Origin: a virus
DNA length: 21,394 nucleotides
Strand: one strand, 5' to 3'
Virus record (IMG/VR): IMGVR_UViG_3300008267_000471
Location: 1-21,394 of that record
Positions 6,839-15,300 of this stretch are shown piece by piece. The translations under genes and the position numbers were made by a program. The notes below the pieces were generated by a model that was not told where the DNA came from, did no database searches, and was given only the letters and a program-made list of their open reading frames with translations. Within the stretch, counting starts at the first letter, position 1, and every line of letters begins with the position of its first letter.

Positions 6839-8998
6839 TTATAATGTAGACAAGTCTTTTAATCTTGCCAGTTTTTCTTGTTCAGATGTTAATTCATTTG
6901 ATACAACATATGTTTTCATTATTACAGGTGATTGTTCTTGTTGTGGTTTAGATACATTTGCAGCATCAGGTCTAATAAATAACTGATTACCGAATGATGT
7001 ACCACCACCCATTTGGTTCATTGCTGATAATAGAGGTTGGAACATTGTTACCGCACCTCTTGTCATTACCGCTTCACCACCTTCAGCCTCAATCATCATT
7101 CCACCTTGAGCGTGTCTTGGTCCTTTTAATAGACCACCTTTCTCATAGTTTCTACCTAATGCTTCTGCTGAATTAGGTGCCGGTGCAGCACCTTCTGAAC
7201 CACCACTACCACCTTCTGATGCTTGATTAATTGATTGAATACCTTTTACCGCCGCAACAACTACCGCTGCCGCAGATACACCCGCTACCGCTAAGTTAGC
7301 CCACGCTAATGGTGATTTGATACCACCATCTTTAATAAAGTTTTTCTTAGCGTTAATCGCAATAGATGCAAGTGCTGCAGCCTTTTCAATAACAATACCT
7401 AATATTGCAAGTTTTTTATTCTCACCCGCAATATCTTGGAATAGTGAACCAAGACCTTGAAACGCTTGTGCGTATGCCAATTGAACTTGGAACTTTGCCT
7501 CCGTAGCCGCTCTCTCAGTTGCAACCTCTTTTGTAATCAGGTCAGTTCTCATTTTAGAGTACTTGGTCCTAATTTCATTCTTTTGAAACTCAGTTAATTC
7601 TGTGTTTGCAAGTTCATTCTTTTCTTGTTCTTCTAATAATACCTTCTTTTCTTGTAACCTTCTTAAATCCTCAGCAAAGTCAAATTCTTGTAATTCGTTT
7701 AATCTATCTATACTATCAATCTGATTTTGAAGATTTAGGTTGATGGTTGCTCTATCATCAGCCGCTAATTTCTTTCTTTGTTCACTTAGATATTGTTGGT
7801 ACTGTAATTCGTTTTGTGCAATATCTTTCTTATCAGTAAGATACTTTTTATTTATATTATATAAACTTTCTTGATATTCTGTCTCTTTAATCTCACCCTT
7901 AGCCTTCTTTAGGTTAAGTGCTGCAACCTCTTCATCAAGAAGTTCTTTATTCTTCTTTGTATTTAATTCTTTTTGTTTCTCACCAAACTCTCTTGTCTTG
8001 ATGATATTTTCATTCTCTAATTCTTCCTTGGTAATTTGTAGTGCTTTAAATTCTTCACTATCCTTCTTGTATAATTTTTGTTTATCCTCAAGGTCTTTTA
8101 ATCTTGCTTTATAGGATAACTCAAAGAATTTCTTTTCTATATCTAACTTTTCTTGTTCTGTCTCAGCAAGGTTTAATGCTTCTTGTTTCATCTTTTCAAG
8201 ACGAACCGCATCTAACTTATCCTGAGTATCCATCTCTTTCAATCTCTTTTCAAGTGCAGCCTTTCTTGCGTCTTCCCTTTCTTTAAGGTTTTCCTTTTCA
8301 GTCTTGGTCATCTTCTTAGTACCAGCGTCATAACGACCCATACTATCTGTAAATGATTTTACCGTCTTATCCCACGAACCAGCCAATTGGTCATATCCTT
8401 CTTTTAAACTATCAAAATCTAACGTGAATATACCTTTCAGTATTTTACCTGCACCCGTTCCAACTTCCTTAATTAAGGTAAATAAACCCACTAAAGAAGA
8501 ATAGAATATACCAATACCTTTTGTGATATATGGTAATGCAGTTAATGCCATCTCAAGGAACGCATCTAATAATGGTGTGAATACTTCCACAATACCACCA
8601 AAGATTTTTTCCAATCCAATCATTAACGGTTCAAGTTTCTTACCGGCACCTTCTACTTGTGAGAATGCAGCGGCAATACCACCTACAGCGGCAACCAATA
8701 AACCAATACCTGTTGCTTTGAGTGCCATACCAAATGACTTGGTACTAATTTCTAATTGTCTAAACCCTCTTGCTAATGAACCTACAGGTCCTGGCGCAGC
8801 CTCTAATTGGTCAACGAAACCTCTTGCACCCGCTTTACTTTCTTCTAACGCATCTTCAACATCCTTAATCTTTTTGGATATTTTGTTAAATTCCTCAGAA
8901 CCGGCTGCGGTTTCTTTAAGTTGTTTCTTTAACTCTTTTAACGCTTTAATTGATGGTTCTACATCAACGTCTACTTCTACTTCTACTTTTTTAGCCAT
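6839..8998 (-). CDS. Tail tape measure protein
   Basis: The protein has 719 residues. The charged N-terminal helical region (1-60, KALKELKKQLKETAAGSEEF) is typical of tape measure proteins of this group. It is followed by hydrophobic helices (about 91-114 and 136-178), a long charged coiled coil (about 230-530, rich in Glu, Lys, Leu), a second Ala-rich hydrophobic region, and a C-terminal GGLLKGPRHAQGGMMIEAEG motif followed by a Gly-rich loop, a hallmark of tape measures in Bacteroidota phages. Tape measures set tail length and run through the tail tube. By the usual rule of about 0.15 nm per residue, 719 residues would correspond to a tail of roughly 110 nm, if the virion is a siphophage or myophage. 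No peptidoglycan hydrolase domain is visible. Both ends have TAA-T-ATG junctions. Confidence 0.85.
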   Translation of the reverse strand: MAKKVEVEVDVDVEPSIKALKELKKQLKETAAGSEEFNKISKKIKDVEDALEESKAGARGFVDQLEAAPGPVGSLARGFRQLEISTKSFGMALKATGIGLLVAAVGGIAAAFSQVEGAGKKLEPLMIGLEKIFGGIVEVFTPLLDAFLEMALTALPYITKGIGIFYSSLVGLFTLIKEVGTGAGKILKGIFTLDFDSLKEGYDQLAGSWDKTVKSFTDSMGRYDAGTKKMTKTEKENLKEREDARKAALEKRLKEMDTQDKLDAVRLEKMKQEALNLAETEQEKLDIEKKFFELSYKARLKDLEDKQKLYKKDSEEFKALQITKEELENENIIKTREFGEKQKELNTKKNKELLDEEVAALNLKKAKGEIKETEYQESLYNINKKYLTDKKDIAQNELQYQQYLSEQRKKLAADDRATINLNLQNQIDSIDRLNELQEFDFAEDLRRLQEKKVLLEEQEKNELANTELTEFQKNEIRTKYSKMRTDLITKEVATERAATEAKFQVQLAYAQAFQGLGSLFQDIAGENKKLAILGIVIEKAAALASIAINAKKNFIKDGGIKSPLAWANLAVAGVSAAAVVVAAVKGIQSINQASEGGSGGSEGAAPAPNSAEALGRNYEKGGLLKGPRHAQGGMMIEAEGGEAVMTRGAVTMFQPLLSAMNQMGGGTSFGNQLFIRPDAANVSKPQQEQSPVIMKTYVVSNELTSEQEKLARLKDLSTL

Positions 8999-8999
8999 A

Positions 9000-9167
9000 T
9001 TAAATTAGGTTTAAATAACCATATCTTATAACTTGAAACGAATGTTCCAATAAAGGTTTATTACCTTTTAATTTATTAATGGAACTAAAGTCAGGAACTA
9101 TTAATTCAGGTTTCTTTAGTTTTACTTTTTTAACCTTAACAGGTTTGTTATTTATTTCTATATTCAT
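9000..9167 (-). CDS. Small basic protein upstream of the tape measure, 55 residues
   Basis: This small gene starts four bases after the stop of the linker protein gene and ends with TAA one base before the tape measure ATG (TAATATG). The 55-residue product opens MNIEINNKPVKVKKVKLKKP, strongly Lys-rich, and ends QVIRYGYLNLI. No family is recognised. Genes directly before a tape measure commonly encode tail-assembly chaperones, which makes that role possible, but the protein is much shorter than usual chaperones and no programmed frameshift partner is seen. The evidence that it is a gene is its exact fit between two neighbours and the shared junction pattern. Confidence 0.6.
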   Translation of the reverse strand: MNIEINNKPVKVKKVKLKKPELIVPDFSSINKLKGNKPLLEHSFQVIRYGYLNLI

Positions 9168-9171
9168 ATTT

Positions 9172-10710
9172 TTAACATTGTGTTGATGATAATGCCGTTA
9201 CTTGACCTGTTGATGTGTTTAAGTCCCAATTCGCACCATTCATAAATACAACTGCCCAACCTGTCAATGCGTTAGGGAACGTGTCAGTATAAACAAAACA
9301 CCCAATACCAAATGTACCTGTAGTACAATCAGAATATAATGTTCTATTATTTATACTAGCATCATTACAAGCATTTGCCACTGAATTACCATAACCACAT
9401 CCTGTAAACGAATATACTTCAGGTGCAATTGTTGGTGTAGGTGTCGGTGTAGGTGTTGCTGTTGGACCTACAGGTGTAGACGTTGGTGTCGGTGTAGGTG
9501 TACTTGTTGGTGTACTTGTTGGTGTAGGTGTAGGTGTTGAACCCGATGGTACGTATCCTGAACAATCATATCCCGTATTACAGTTACCTGTTAAATATGT
9601 TAATGTTAAATAAGATTGGTCAATACCCGTTGTTCCAATTGGGTCATATTGAACTACACTACTAATAACTTGTATACACTGATAATATGTACCTGGCCCA
9701 ACACTAAATGCTCTTGCAGTTAATACACCGTCACAATCATTATATTGAAGTGTTGCAATTGTTCCACCTTCAGGTGGAGGTAATGTACTACCTGTTACTA
9801 CAATTGGGAAACAATAACAAGGATTAGATGGTGTTGCTGTAGGTGTACTTGTTGGGGTCGGTGTTGGTGTACTTGTAGGTGTTGCAGTTGGGGTTGGTGT
9901 TGGTCCACAAATTCCACCACAAGTTGTACCTGTAGTAAGTACTGTCCACGCCGCTAAATCAGCCAAAGGAAACGCACTTCTAATTGAACCATCTTGAATA
10001 CAAGAAGTAATTGTATATGTACCTGTTGAAGATAAGAATGTATCTACATCATCACCATTACATAATGTCCATCTAATATATCCTGTATCTGTAACATTAA
10101 GTGTTCCACCTGATACACAACATACTGATACCGTTGGTGTAGGGGTTGGTGTACTTGTAGGTGTTGGTGTCGGTGTACTTGTTGCTGTAGGTGTAGGTGT
10201 AGGTGTTGGTGTTGGTATTGCACTAATTTGTTGTGAAAAACAAACAGGGAATACACATCTCTCACCAATAAACTTAACCTCAAAGTAATATGTACCATTT
10301 GTAAATGACGGAACACCAATCATTGATGGTGTCAATACAAAACTTAATCTACTAAAACCCGGCGTAACCCCACTCTCAATACGAGTAATTGGTATGTTAT
10401 TAAAAACAAATCTACCAACACATAAGAATGGTTTATAGTAATTTTGGGTCGGTCCCATCATATGTAGACTTAAAACAGATACCGCACCACTATTTCTTTC
10501 ATATGGTGTTGCACCATTTAAATCCCATATATAATCAAAACTAACGGTCATACCTGTAGAAGATACGGTTGTTGCTGAAAAAGCAATTACCTGACCACTA
10601 ACACAATTATCATTTATATCGTGTATAATTTCTACATCATATTCCGCTACCCTATTATTTGGGAATACGAAACTGTCATTGTCTATCTGACCTATATATT
10701 TCTTACTCAT
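9172..10710 (-). CDS. Multidomain virion protein with three Thr-Pro linkers
   Basis: The protein has 512 residues. Layout: an N-terminal beta-rich domain (1-165) and then three small Cys-rich domains separated by Thr/Pro/Ser linkers at about 166-193, 270-294 and 392-428 (repeating TPTPTPTSTP). Domain A (197-268) is homologous to the C-terminal module of the 1188-residue hub-like protein. Domain B (about 297-388, CYCFPIVVTGS ... GNCNTGYDCSGY) and domain C (about 433-512, FTGCGYGNSVANACND ... STQC) are unassigned; C resembles Cys-containing domains seen at ends of fibre-like proteins. It reads like beads on flexible, extended linkers, suited to display on the virion surface. It starts directly after a TTATATTTAATAAT leader. 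A glycan- or receptor-binding role is plausible but not shown. Confidence 0.7.
   Translation of the reverse strand: MSKKYIGQIDNDSFVFPNNRVAEYDVEIIHDINDNCVSGQVIAFSATTVSSTGMTVSFDYIWDLNGATPYERNSGAVSVLSLHMMGPTQNYYKPFLCVGRFVFNNIPITRIESGVTPGFSRLSFVLTPSMIGVPSFTNGTYYFEVKFIGERCVFPVCFSQQISAIPTPTPTPTPTATSTPTPTPTSTPTPTPTVSVCCVSGGTLNVTDTGYIRWTLCNGDDVDTFLSSTGTYTITSCIQDGSIRSAFPLADLAAWTVLTTGTTCGGICGPTPTPTATPTSTPTPTPTSTPTATPSNPCYCFPIVVTGSTLPPPEGGTIATLQYNDCDGVLTARAFSVGPGTYYQCIQVISSVVQYDPIGTTGIDQSYLTLTYLTGNCNTGYDCSGYVPSGSTPTPTPTSTPTSTPTPTPTSTPVGPTATPTPTPTPTIAPEVYSFTGCGYGNSVANACNDASINNRTLYSDCTTGTFGIGCFVYTDTFPNALTGWAVVFMNGANWDLNTSTGQVTALSSTQC
9427..9537 (-). repeat. Thr-Pro linker tract 3
   Basis: The longest of the three tracts, about 37 residues (392-428 of the 512-residue protein), interrupted once by VGPTA. 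It joins the second and third Cys-rich domains. Confidence 0.9.
9829..9903 (-). repeat. Thr-Pro linker tract 2
   Basis: Encodes about 25 Thr/Pro/Ser/Ala residues (270-294 of the 512-residue protein), again as a degenerate hexamer array, between the shared module and the second Cys-rich domain. Confidence 0.9.
9907..10122 (-). other. Shared NVTDTG/ADLAxW module, copy 2 (inside linker protein)
   Basis: Residues 197-268 of the 512-residue protein: C-C-x-S-G-G-T-L-N-V-T-D-T-G-Y-I-R-W, F-L-S-S-T-G, S-I-R-S-A-F-P-L-A-D-L-A-A-W, then C-G-G-I-C. It matches the last 65 residues of the hub-like protein in order and spacing. Confidence 0.75.
10132..10215 (-). repeat. Thr-Pro linker tract 1
   Basis: Encodes about 28 residues of mostly alternating Thr and Pro (residues 166-193 of the 512-residue protein). 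On the plus strand it is a degenerate GGTGTN hexamer array, interrupted by Ala/Ser codons. Confidence 0.9.
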
Positions 10711-10724
10711 ATTATTAAATATAA
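10711..10724 (-). promoter_or_regulatory. TTATATTTAATAAT motif, copy 3
   Basis: Exact copy directly adjacent to the ATG of the 512-residue linker protein. A near copy (TTATATTTAATTAT) lies at 2433-2446, before the 124-residue gene. Confidence 0.35.
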
Positions 10725-10733
10725 TTTTTTCTA

Positions 10734-12356
10734 TTAACAGTTTTGTAATTGACCCGTTGAACTTATTTGTAAAAATCCTCCGTTAGTTATTGATGTACCG
10801 TTGAAACCTGTTATTTGACCTGTAATAAGATAACTACCATTTGGTAATAGTTTACAGGTCTGTGGTGTTCCTACTATACCTGTACCTAAATTTGTGTTAT
10901 TACCCAAACTACCATCAGTATTTAAAAAGAAAATGTCGTTTGGTATTGACACACCATTATATGTTGCACCTGACCATTGACCAACGATTAAATATTTGTT
11001 TTCATCTTCGTTTAATGTTTCTGTTGTAAAAGTCAAATACGCCGGAGATAATGATGATAACCCTAAACCGTTAGGATTGAATGTTGTATCCAATGTACCA
11101 TCGTTATTTAACCTTGCAATGTTTTGTGAACAAGGTTGTCCATTATATCTATCAAACAGACCAATACATAATATTTTACCATCTGATTGTATTAATATGT
11201 TATTAACTAAAACAGTTGCACTTGTTCTTGTAAAACCTCCACGACCTGTACCGTTAAATGTTGTATCTAATTGTCCGTTTTGTGTTAATCTTAATATACA
11301 TCCAAATGTTGAACCTTGAAAAGTGTTATTACCTGTTCCAAAAAAATATGTTCTATCTTGTAAATCAATTTGACAACTAACTTGTCCACTAAATCCACTT
11401 CCTGTACCACCCGAATAATAAGTGTTATCTATTGTACCATCATAATTAAATCTAATATAAAAATTATATTCAAGACTATTAACTCTTTGAAAAATTCCTG
11501 ACACGATAATCTTACCATCACTTTGTTGTACAACATCTTGAACCATTTCACTACCACCAAGAAAACTCTCAAAAGTATACCTTGTAAAAGTACCATCTAA
11601 TGTACCATCGGTATTTAATCTACTTAAAGCATTACCCGTTGAACCTGTTACACCATTACCAACTAATACCTTTCCATCATTTTGTAATTCAATATCGTTA
11701 ACAAAAATACTTGTACCTAATGCCAACTTACTGTTAAATGTACTATCGGGTTGTGTGTAATATCTATCTATTTTTAAAACAGGACCAATTTGAGTTGTTC
11801 CACCAACGCTTCCGATATATCCTGTATTTGTAAATTGTGAAAAGACACCAACATATACATCACCATCATCGGCTACTGTTACACCAACAGATTTAGTTTT
11901 AATTTCAGAAGTTGTTGTATAAAGAAAACCACTACCTGTTAAACCTGTTAATGAACCAAATGGTGCACATCCTTGTGTTACACCCATACTAACTACAACA
12001 ATAAAATCATAACAGTTTGCACTTGGGTTAATTGGTATATTATTTACATTTAAATATCCAAATTGATTATTTCCTGTTACACCTGTTAATTGTGTTGTTT
12101 TAAGACCACCATCACCATTAACATCATCATTGGTATATTCGATTAAAAATACATTTATGTACGGTATTTGACCATAACCTGCATTTTGTACAGATGCTGA
12201 TAATGTATTACCTGAAAAGATATATGTGCTATAAAGACTATTAGCCTCAGACCATTGATAATCTCTTGTGTCTGTACCATTTATTTTTATTTCGTATAAA
12301 GGATTACCAAAAGTTTGTCTTCCTTCTTCGTATGCTATTAAAACTGAACCTCTCAT
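10734..12356 (-). CDS. Delta-60 repeat beta-propeller protein in tail module
   Basis: The protein has 540 residues. The N-terminal domain (1-150) is beta-rich and unassigned. From about residue 156 to the end I count seven degenerate repeats of the Delta-60 type (DUF5122 family; pattern V-x-D-I-x-x-Q-x-D-G-K-x-x-V-x-G ... R-L-N-x-D-G-T-L-D-x-T-F-N). They start near residues 156, 219, 272, 325, 384, 442 and 498. Clear examples are NDGKVLVGN/RLNTDGTLDGTF and QSDGKILCIG/RLNNDGTLDTTFN. Seven units fit one closed seven-bladed propeller. This family is known from secreted bacterial surface proteins. Between the hub and a linker-rich multidomain protein it is a plausible receptor-binding or virion-surface protein. 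The C-terminal residue is Cys (GQLQNC). Repeat identification is firm; function is inferred. Confidence 0.75.
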   Translation of the reverse strand: MRGSVLIAYEEGRQTFGNPLYEIKINGTDTRDYQWSEANSLYSTYIFSGNTLSASVQNAGYGQIPYINVFLIEYTNDDVNGDGGLKTTQLTGVTGNNQFGYLNVNNIPINPSANCYDFIVVVSMGVTQGCAPFGSLTGLTGSGFLYTTTSEIKTKSVGVTVADDGDVYVGVFSQFTNTGYIGSVGGTTQIGPVLKIDRYYTQPDSTFNSKLALGTSIFVNDIELQNDGKVLVGNGVTGSTGNALSRLNTDGTLDGTFTRYTFESFLGGSEMVQDVVQQSDGKIIVSGIFQRVNSLEYNFYIRFNYDGTIDNTYYSGGTGSGFSGQVSCQIDLQDRTYFFGTGNNTFQGSTFGCILRLTQNGQLDTTFNGTGRGGFTRTSATVLVNNILIQSDGKILCIGLFDRYNGQPCSQNIARLNNDGTLDTTFNPNGLGLSSLSPAYLTFTTETLNEDENKYLIVGQWSGATYNGVSIPNDIFFLNTDGSLGNNTNLGTGIVGTPQTCKLLPNGSYLITGQITGFNGTSITNGGFLQISSTGQLQNC

Positions 12357-12385
12357 ATATATGTATATATTTTATTTAAATTTAT

Positions 12386-15300
12386 TTAACACGGACTACC
12401 GCAAACTACATTGTTCCAATTCGCTAAGTCAGCAAATGGATATGCAAATCTTATTGTTGTACAATCAGCACAATCAGGTATTGTTTGTACACCTAAACTT
12501 CCAAAGTAAGTGTATACTGTACCTGATGCTGTGTCATACTTAATCCAACCTGTATCAGTTATGTTTAAAGTTGTCCCTGTTGTATATGGTGACACAGGTG
12601 TTGCGTTAGGTGCTGGTGACAATGTTACACCATTAGCCGCAGCATAACCTGCAAAGGTTCCACAATCTACGGCCGCATTGAAGAACGCTTTATTTATACC
12701 AAATTGATTAGATTGACACCATATGTTCTGAGCATTTTCATATTCACTCATACTTGGTGATAAACTTACATTATCAATAAATAATAATCTATTATCATCC
12801 TCGTTCCAAAATAAATAAGTTGGGTCATTATATTCTTCTTCAGTAATCTCAGTCATTGTATAATACCAAGTAGTACCAAATCCTGCATCTGTATAAGACG
12901 ATGTAATTCCACTTACACTACCACCCAATGCTCCAACCATATAGTCATAAAATATAGACCAATAGTAATATGTTCTTCTTATTGAATTAGGTTCTTCACC
13001 ATTGAAAGAATAAACAACACCTATTGTATTTTCTTCAGGATTAAAGTATGTTCTAAACTTATAAACTTTATTTCCTAATTCATTACAATACACATATTTA
13101 AAATATCTTGTTGGATATGGTTGTGGTCTAACATTACTATTAGTTTGTACCAATTCAACCATTGTAAGTTCAGGATTTGTCAAATCAAAACCTTCTAACT
13201 TATTAACATAGAAATATTGTTCTTGTATCTTAATTAAATCATTTGGTTTAAGATTTTTAACATCAGATAGTTTTAAATTAAATTGACCTGATAAAAATCT
13301 TGTGTTCTTATCATATAAGTTATTTACTCTATTTGAATAAAATAAATCATATATATCTTGGTCGGTATACGCATTGAAAGTAGGTATACCTAAACCAATG
13401 TCATCAGGTTCCTGTGAGTTAAATAGAATACATATACTATCGTTATTAATCTTATTACTATCAGGGTTACCATATGGCATTGTGTGTGATACAACGGTAT
13501 TAACCAATGAACCTAATGCATAGGTATTACCATCAGGACCTGGCCCGCCAGGATTTACACCCGTTGATGGTTGTATTCTAAAGAACATATTATTAATCCT
13601 AAACGCACTACCAAAGTTAAAACTCTCACCAACTGTATCTAAGAACGGTGATAAGTTTCCAAGGTTAAACATTAATCTTGGTTTTGATTTAAGACCTGTG
13701 TATCTCCATATAACCTTTTCAGAACCACCTGACGCTTGATTGTTAGATTGACCAGCATAGTTAATACCTAATGGTATACCTACGTTGTTGTCCCACTTAC
13801 GAATTACTTCAGGTGAAAAGATTGTATCAATCTTCTTTGTCTGTGATTTAAAATCTGTTGGATTATAAACTCTATTCTCTCCGTATATTAATTTGTTTCT
13901 ATCTTTAAATGTTTTGTTTGCCTCATCACCATCTTCTTGGTCTGTAAGGATTAATTCACTCTCAATAAAGTTAAGTGCCGGTTGTACCGTAAATCCTTTA
14001 TCAAACGATAACTTGTCTGTCCAATCATATATTGCACCACTACCAATATAATAGTCATACGGTTCTATAATCATCTGATTTGGAACATCAGGGTCAGGAA
14101 CAATAACAAGGTTAAATTTCTTAGCAATTGAACTAAGTATATCAATCTGTTTAATGTTTGTATCTATAACTAAACTAAAATCCACATATGTGTTTTCTGT
14201 AAATGTTACATTTGTATTAGGTGCTGCGGGTGTATATGCAAGCGGTGCTGAAGATAATCCCACATCAGATACTGATGCATTAAAACCATAGTTAAAGATA
14301 ATCTCAATAACACAACTTCCACCACCACAATCTACGAATTGATTACTTACCCAACTATATGTTGTTCCTGTTGTATTTGGTGGTATTGTTAATGACACAA
14401 TATATGGAGAGTTAGGTCCACCATAACAAGGTTGTAATTCAAAATCAAACCCTATATTAATTTGGTCAGAACATAATGCAGGTATACCTGTACCTTTTTT
14501 AACTACATAAATTGTATAAGTTCTATCTGTTCTAATATTTGGTGAACCCAAACAAATTTGAGTAGTATCTACATAACTTTCTTGTACTAACACATCCACA
14601 CCTTCTAAAGGTAATGTTTGTGGTACAGGGGTTTTATAACCGAACTTAGTACCATCAAATGAATAGTAACCATACATATACAATAACTTAAACCAAGGTG
14701 TCTCAAAGAAATTTGATTTAATTGTATATCCATAGTTTTTAAACATCAAGTTAATCAAGGCGTACATATTAAGTGCCGGTTTTAACTGATTGTCTAATAT
14801 TGGATTTAACGGTGAGTTAATTCTATAATCAGCACTCGTACCATTTGCAGCAACATAGGCGGCGTAAGTAGCGTATGTACCAATTTGATTTGTTGATGTA
14901 TATAATCTTGTTTGACTTGCAACGGTACTACCACTTAAGTTAACTGTATCACCTGTATATTCATAACCATTGTGTACAACAGGGTACATAAAAAGTGATG
15001 GTATAATTCTACCATTCTGTAATGTATTTTGATACCAAGATGCTGTAGTATTATAAACGTTGAAATAGTGATTGAAGTGCCAATCCATATCATTGTAATC
15101 AAGGTCCTTCAATAGGTTGTTACCCATTTGACCATATAGGTCCGCCACGGTTGAATATAAGGTTACATCATACTCAACCTTAGAGTTAAGTACTGACACC
15201 TTATTTAACCTCATATAACCCGTAAAATAGTTTTCATCATTCAATAATACATCAATGTTAACACGTCTTGTTACATCAAAGTATAATGAGTTTTTATCCA

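Noticed and set aside
8523-9008. Plus-strand open frame of 161 residues
   Set aside because: It lies wholly opposite the tape measure gene; its Pro/Ser/Asn-rich content reflects the complement of Ala/Gly/Glu codons, and no plus-strand gene fits the operon.
9427-10215. CRISPR array or intergenic tandem repeat
   Set aside because: The repeats are in frame, encode Thr-Pro linkers inside one gene and have no spacers of constant length.
10044-10319. Alternative minus-strand frame with Gln/His-rich repeats
   Set aside because: It is a frame shadow of the Thr-Pro linker tract inside the 512-residue gene.
9172-12583. Diversity-generating retroelement target
   Set aside because: No template repeat, reverse transcriptase gene or typical variable C-type lectin end is visible; the duplicated module differs throughout, not only at adenine positions.
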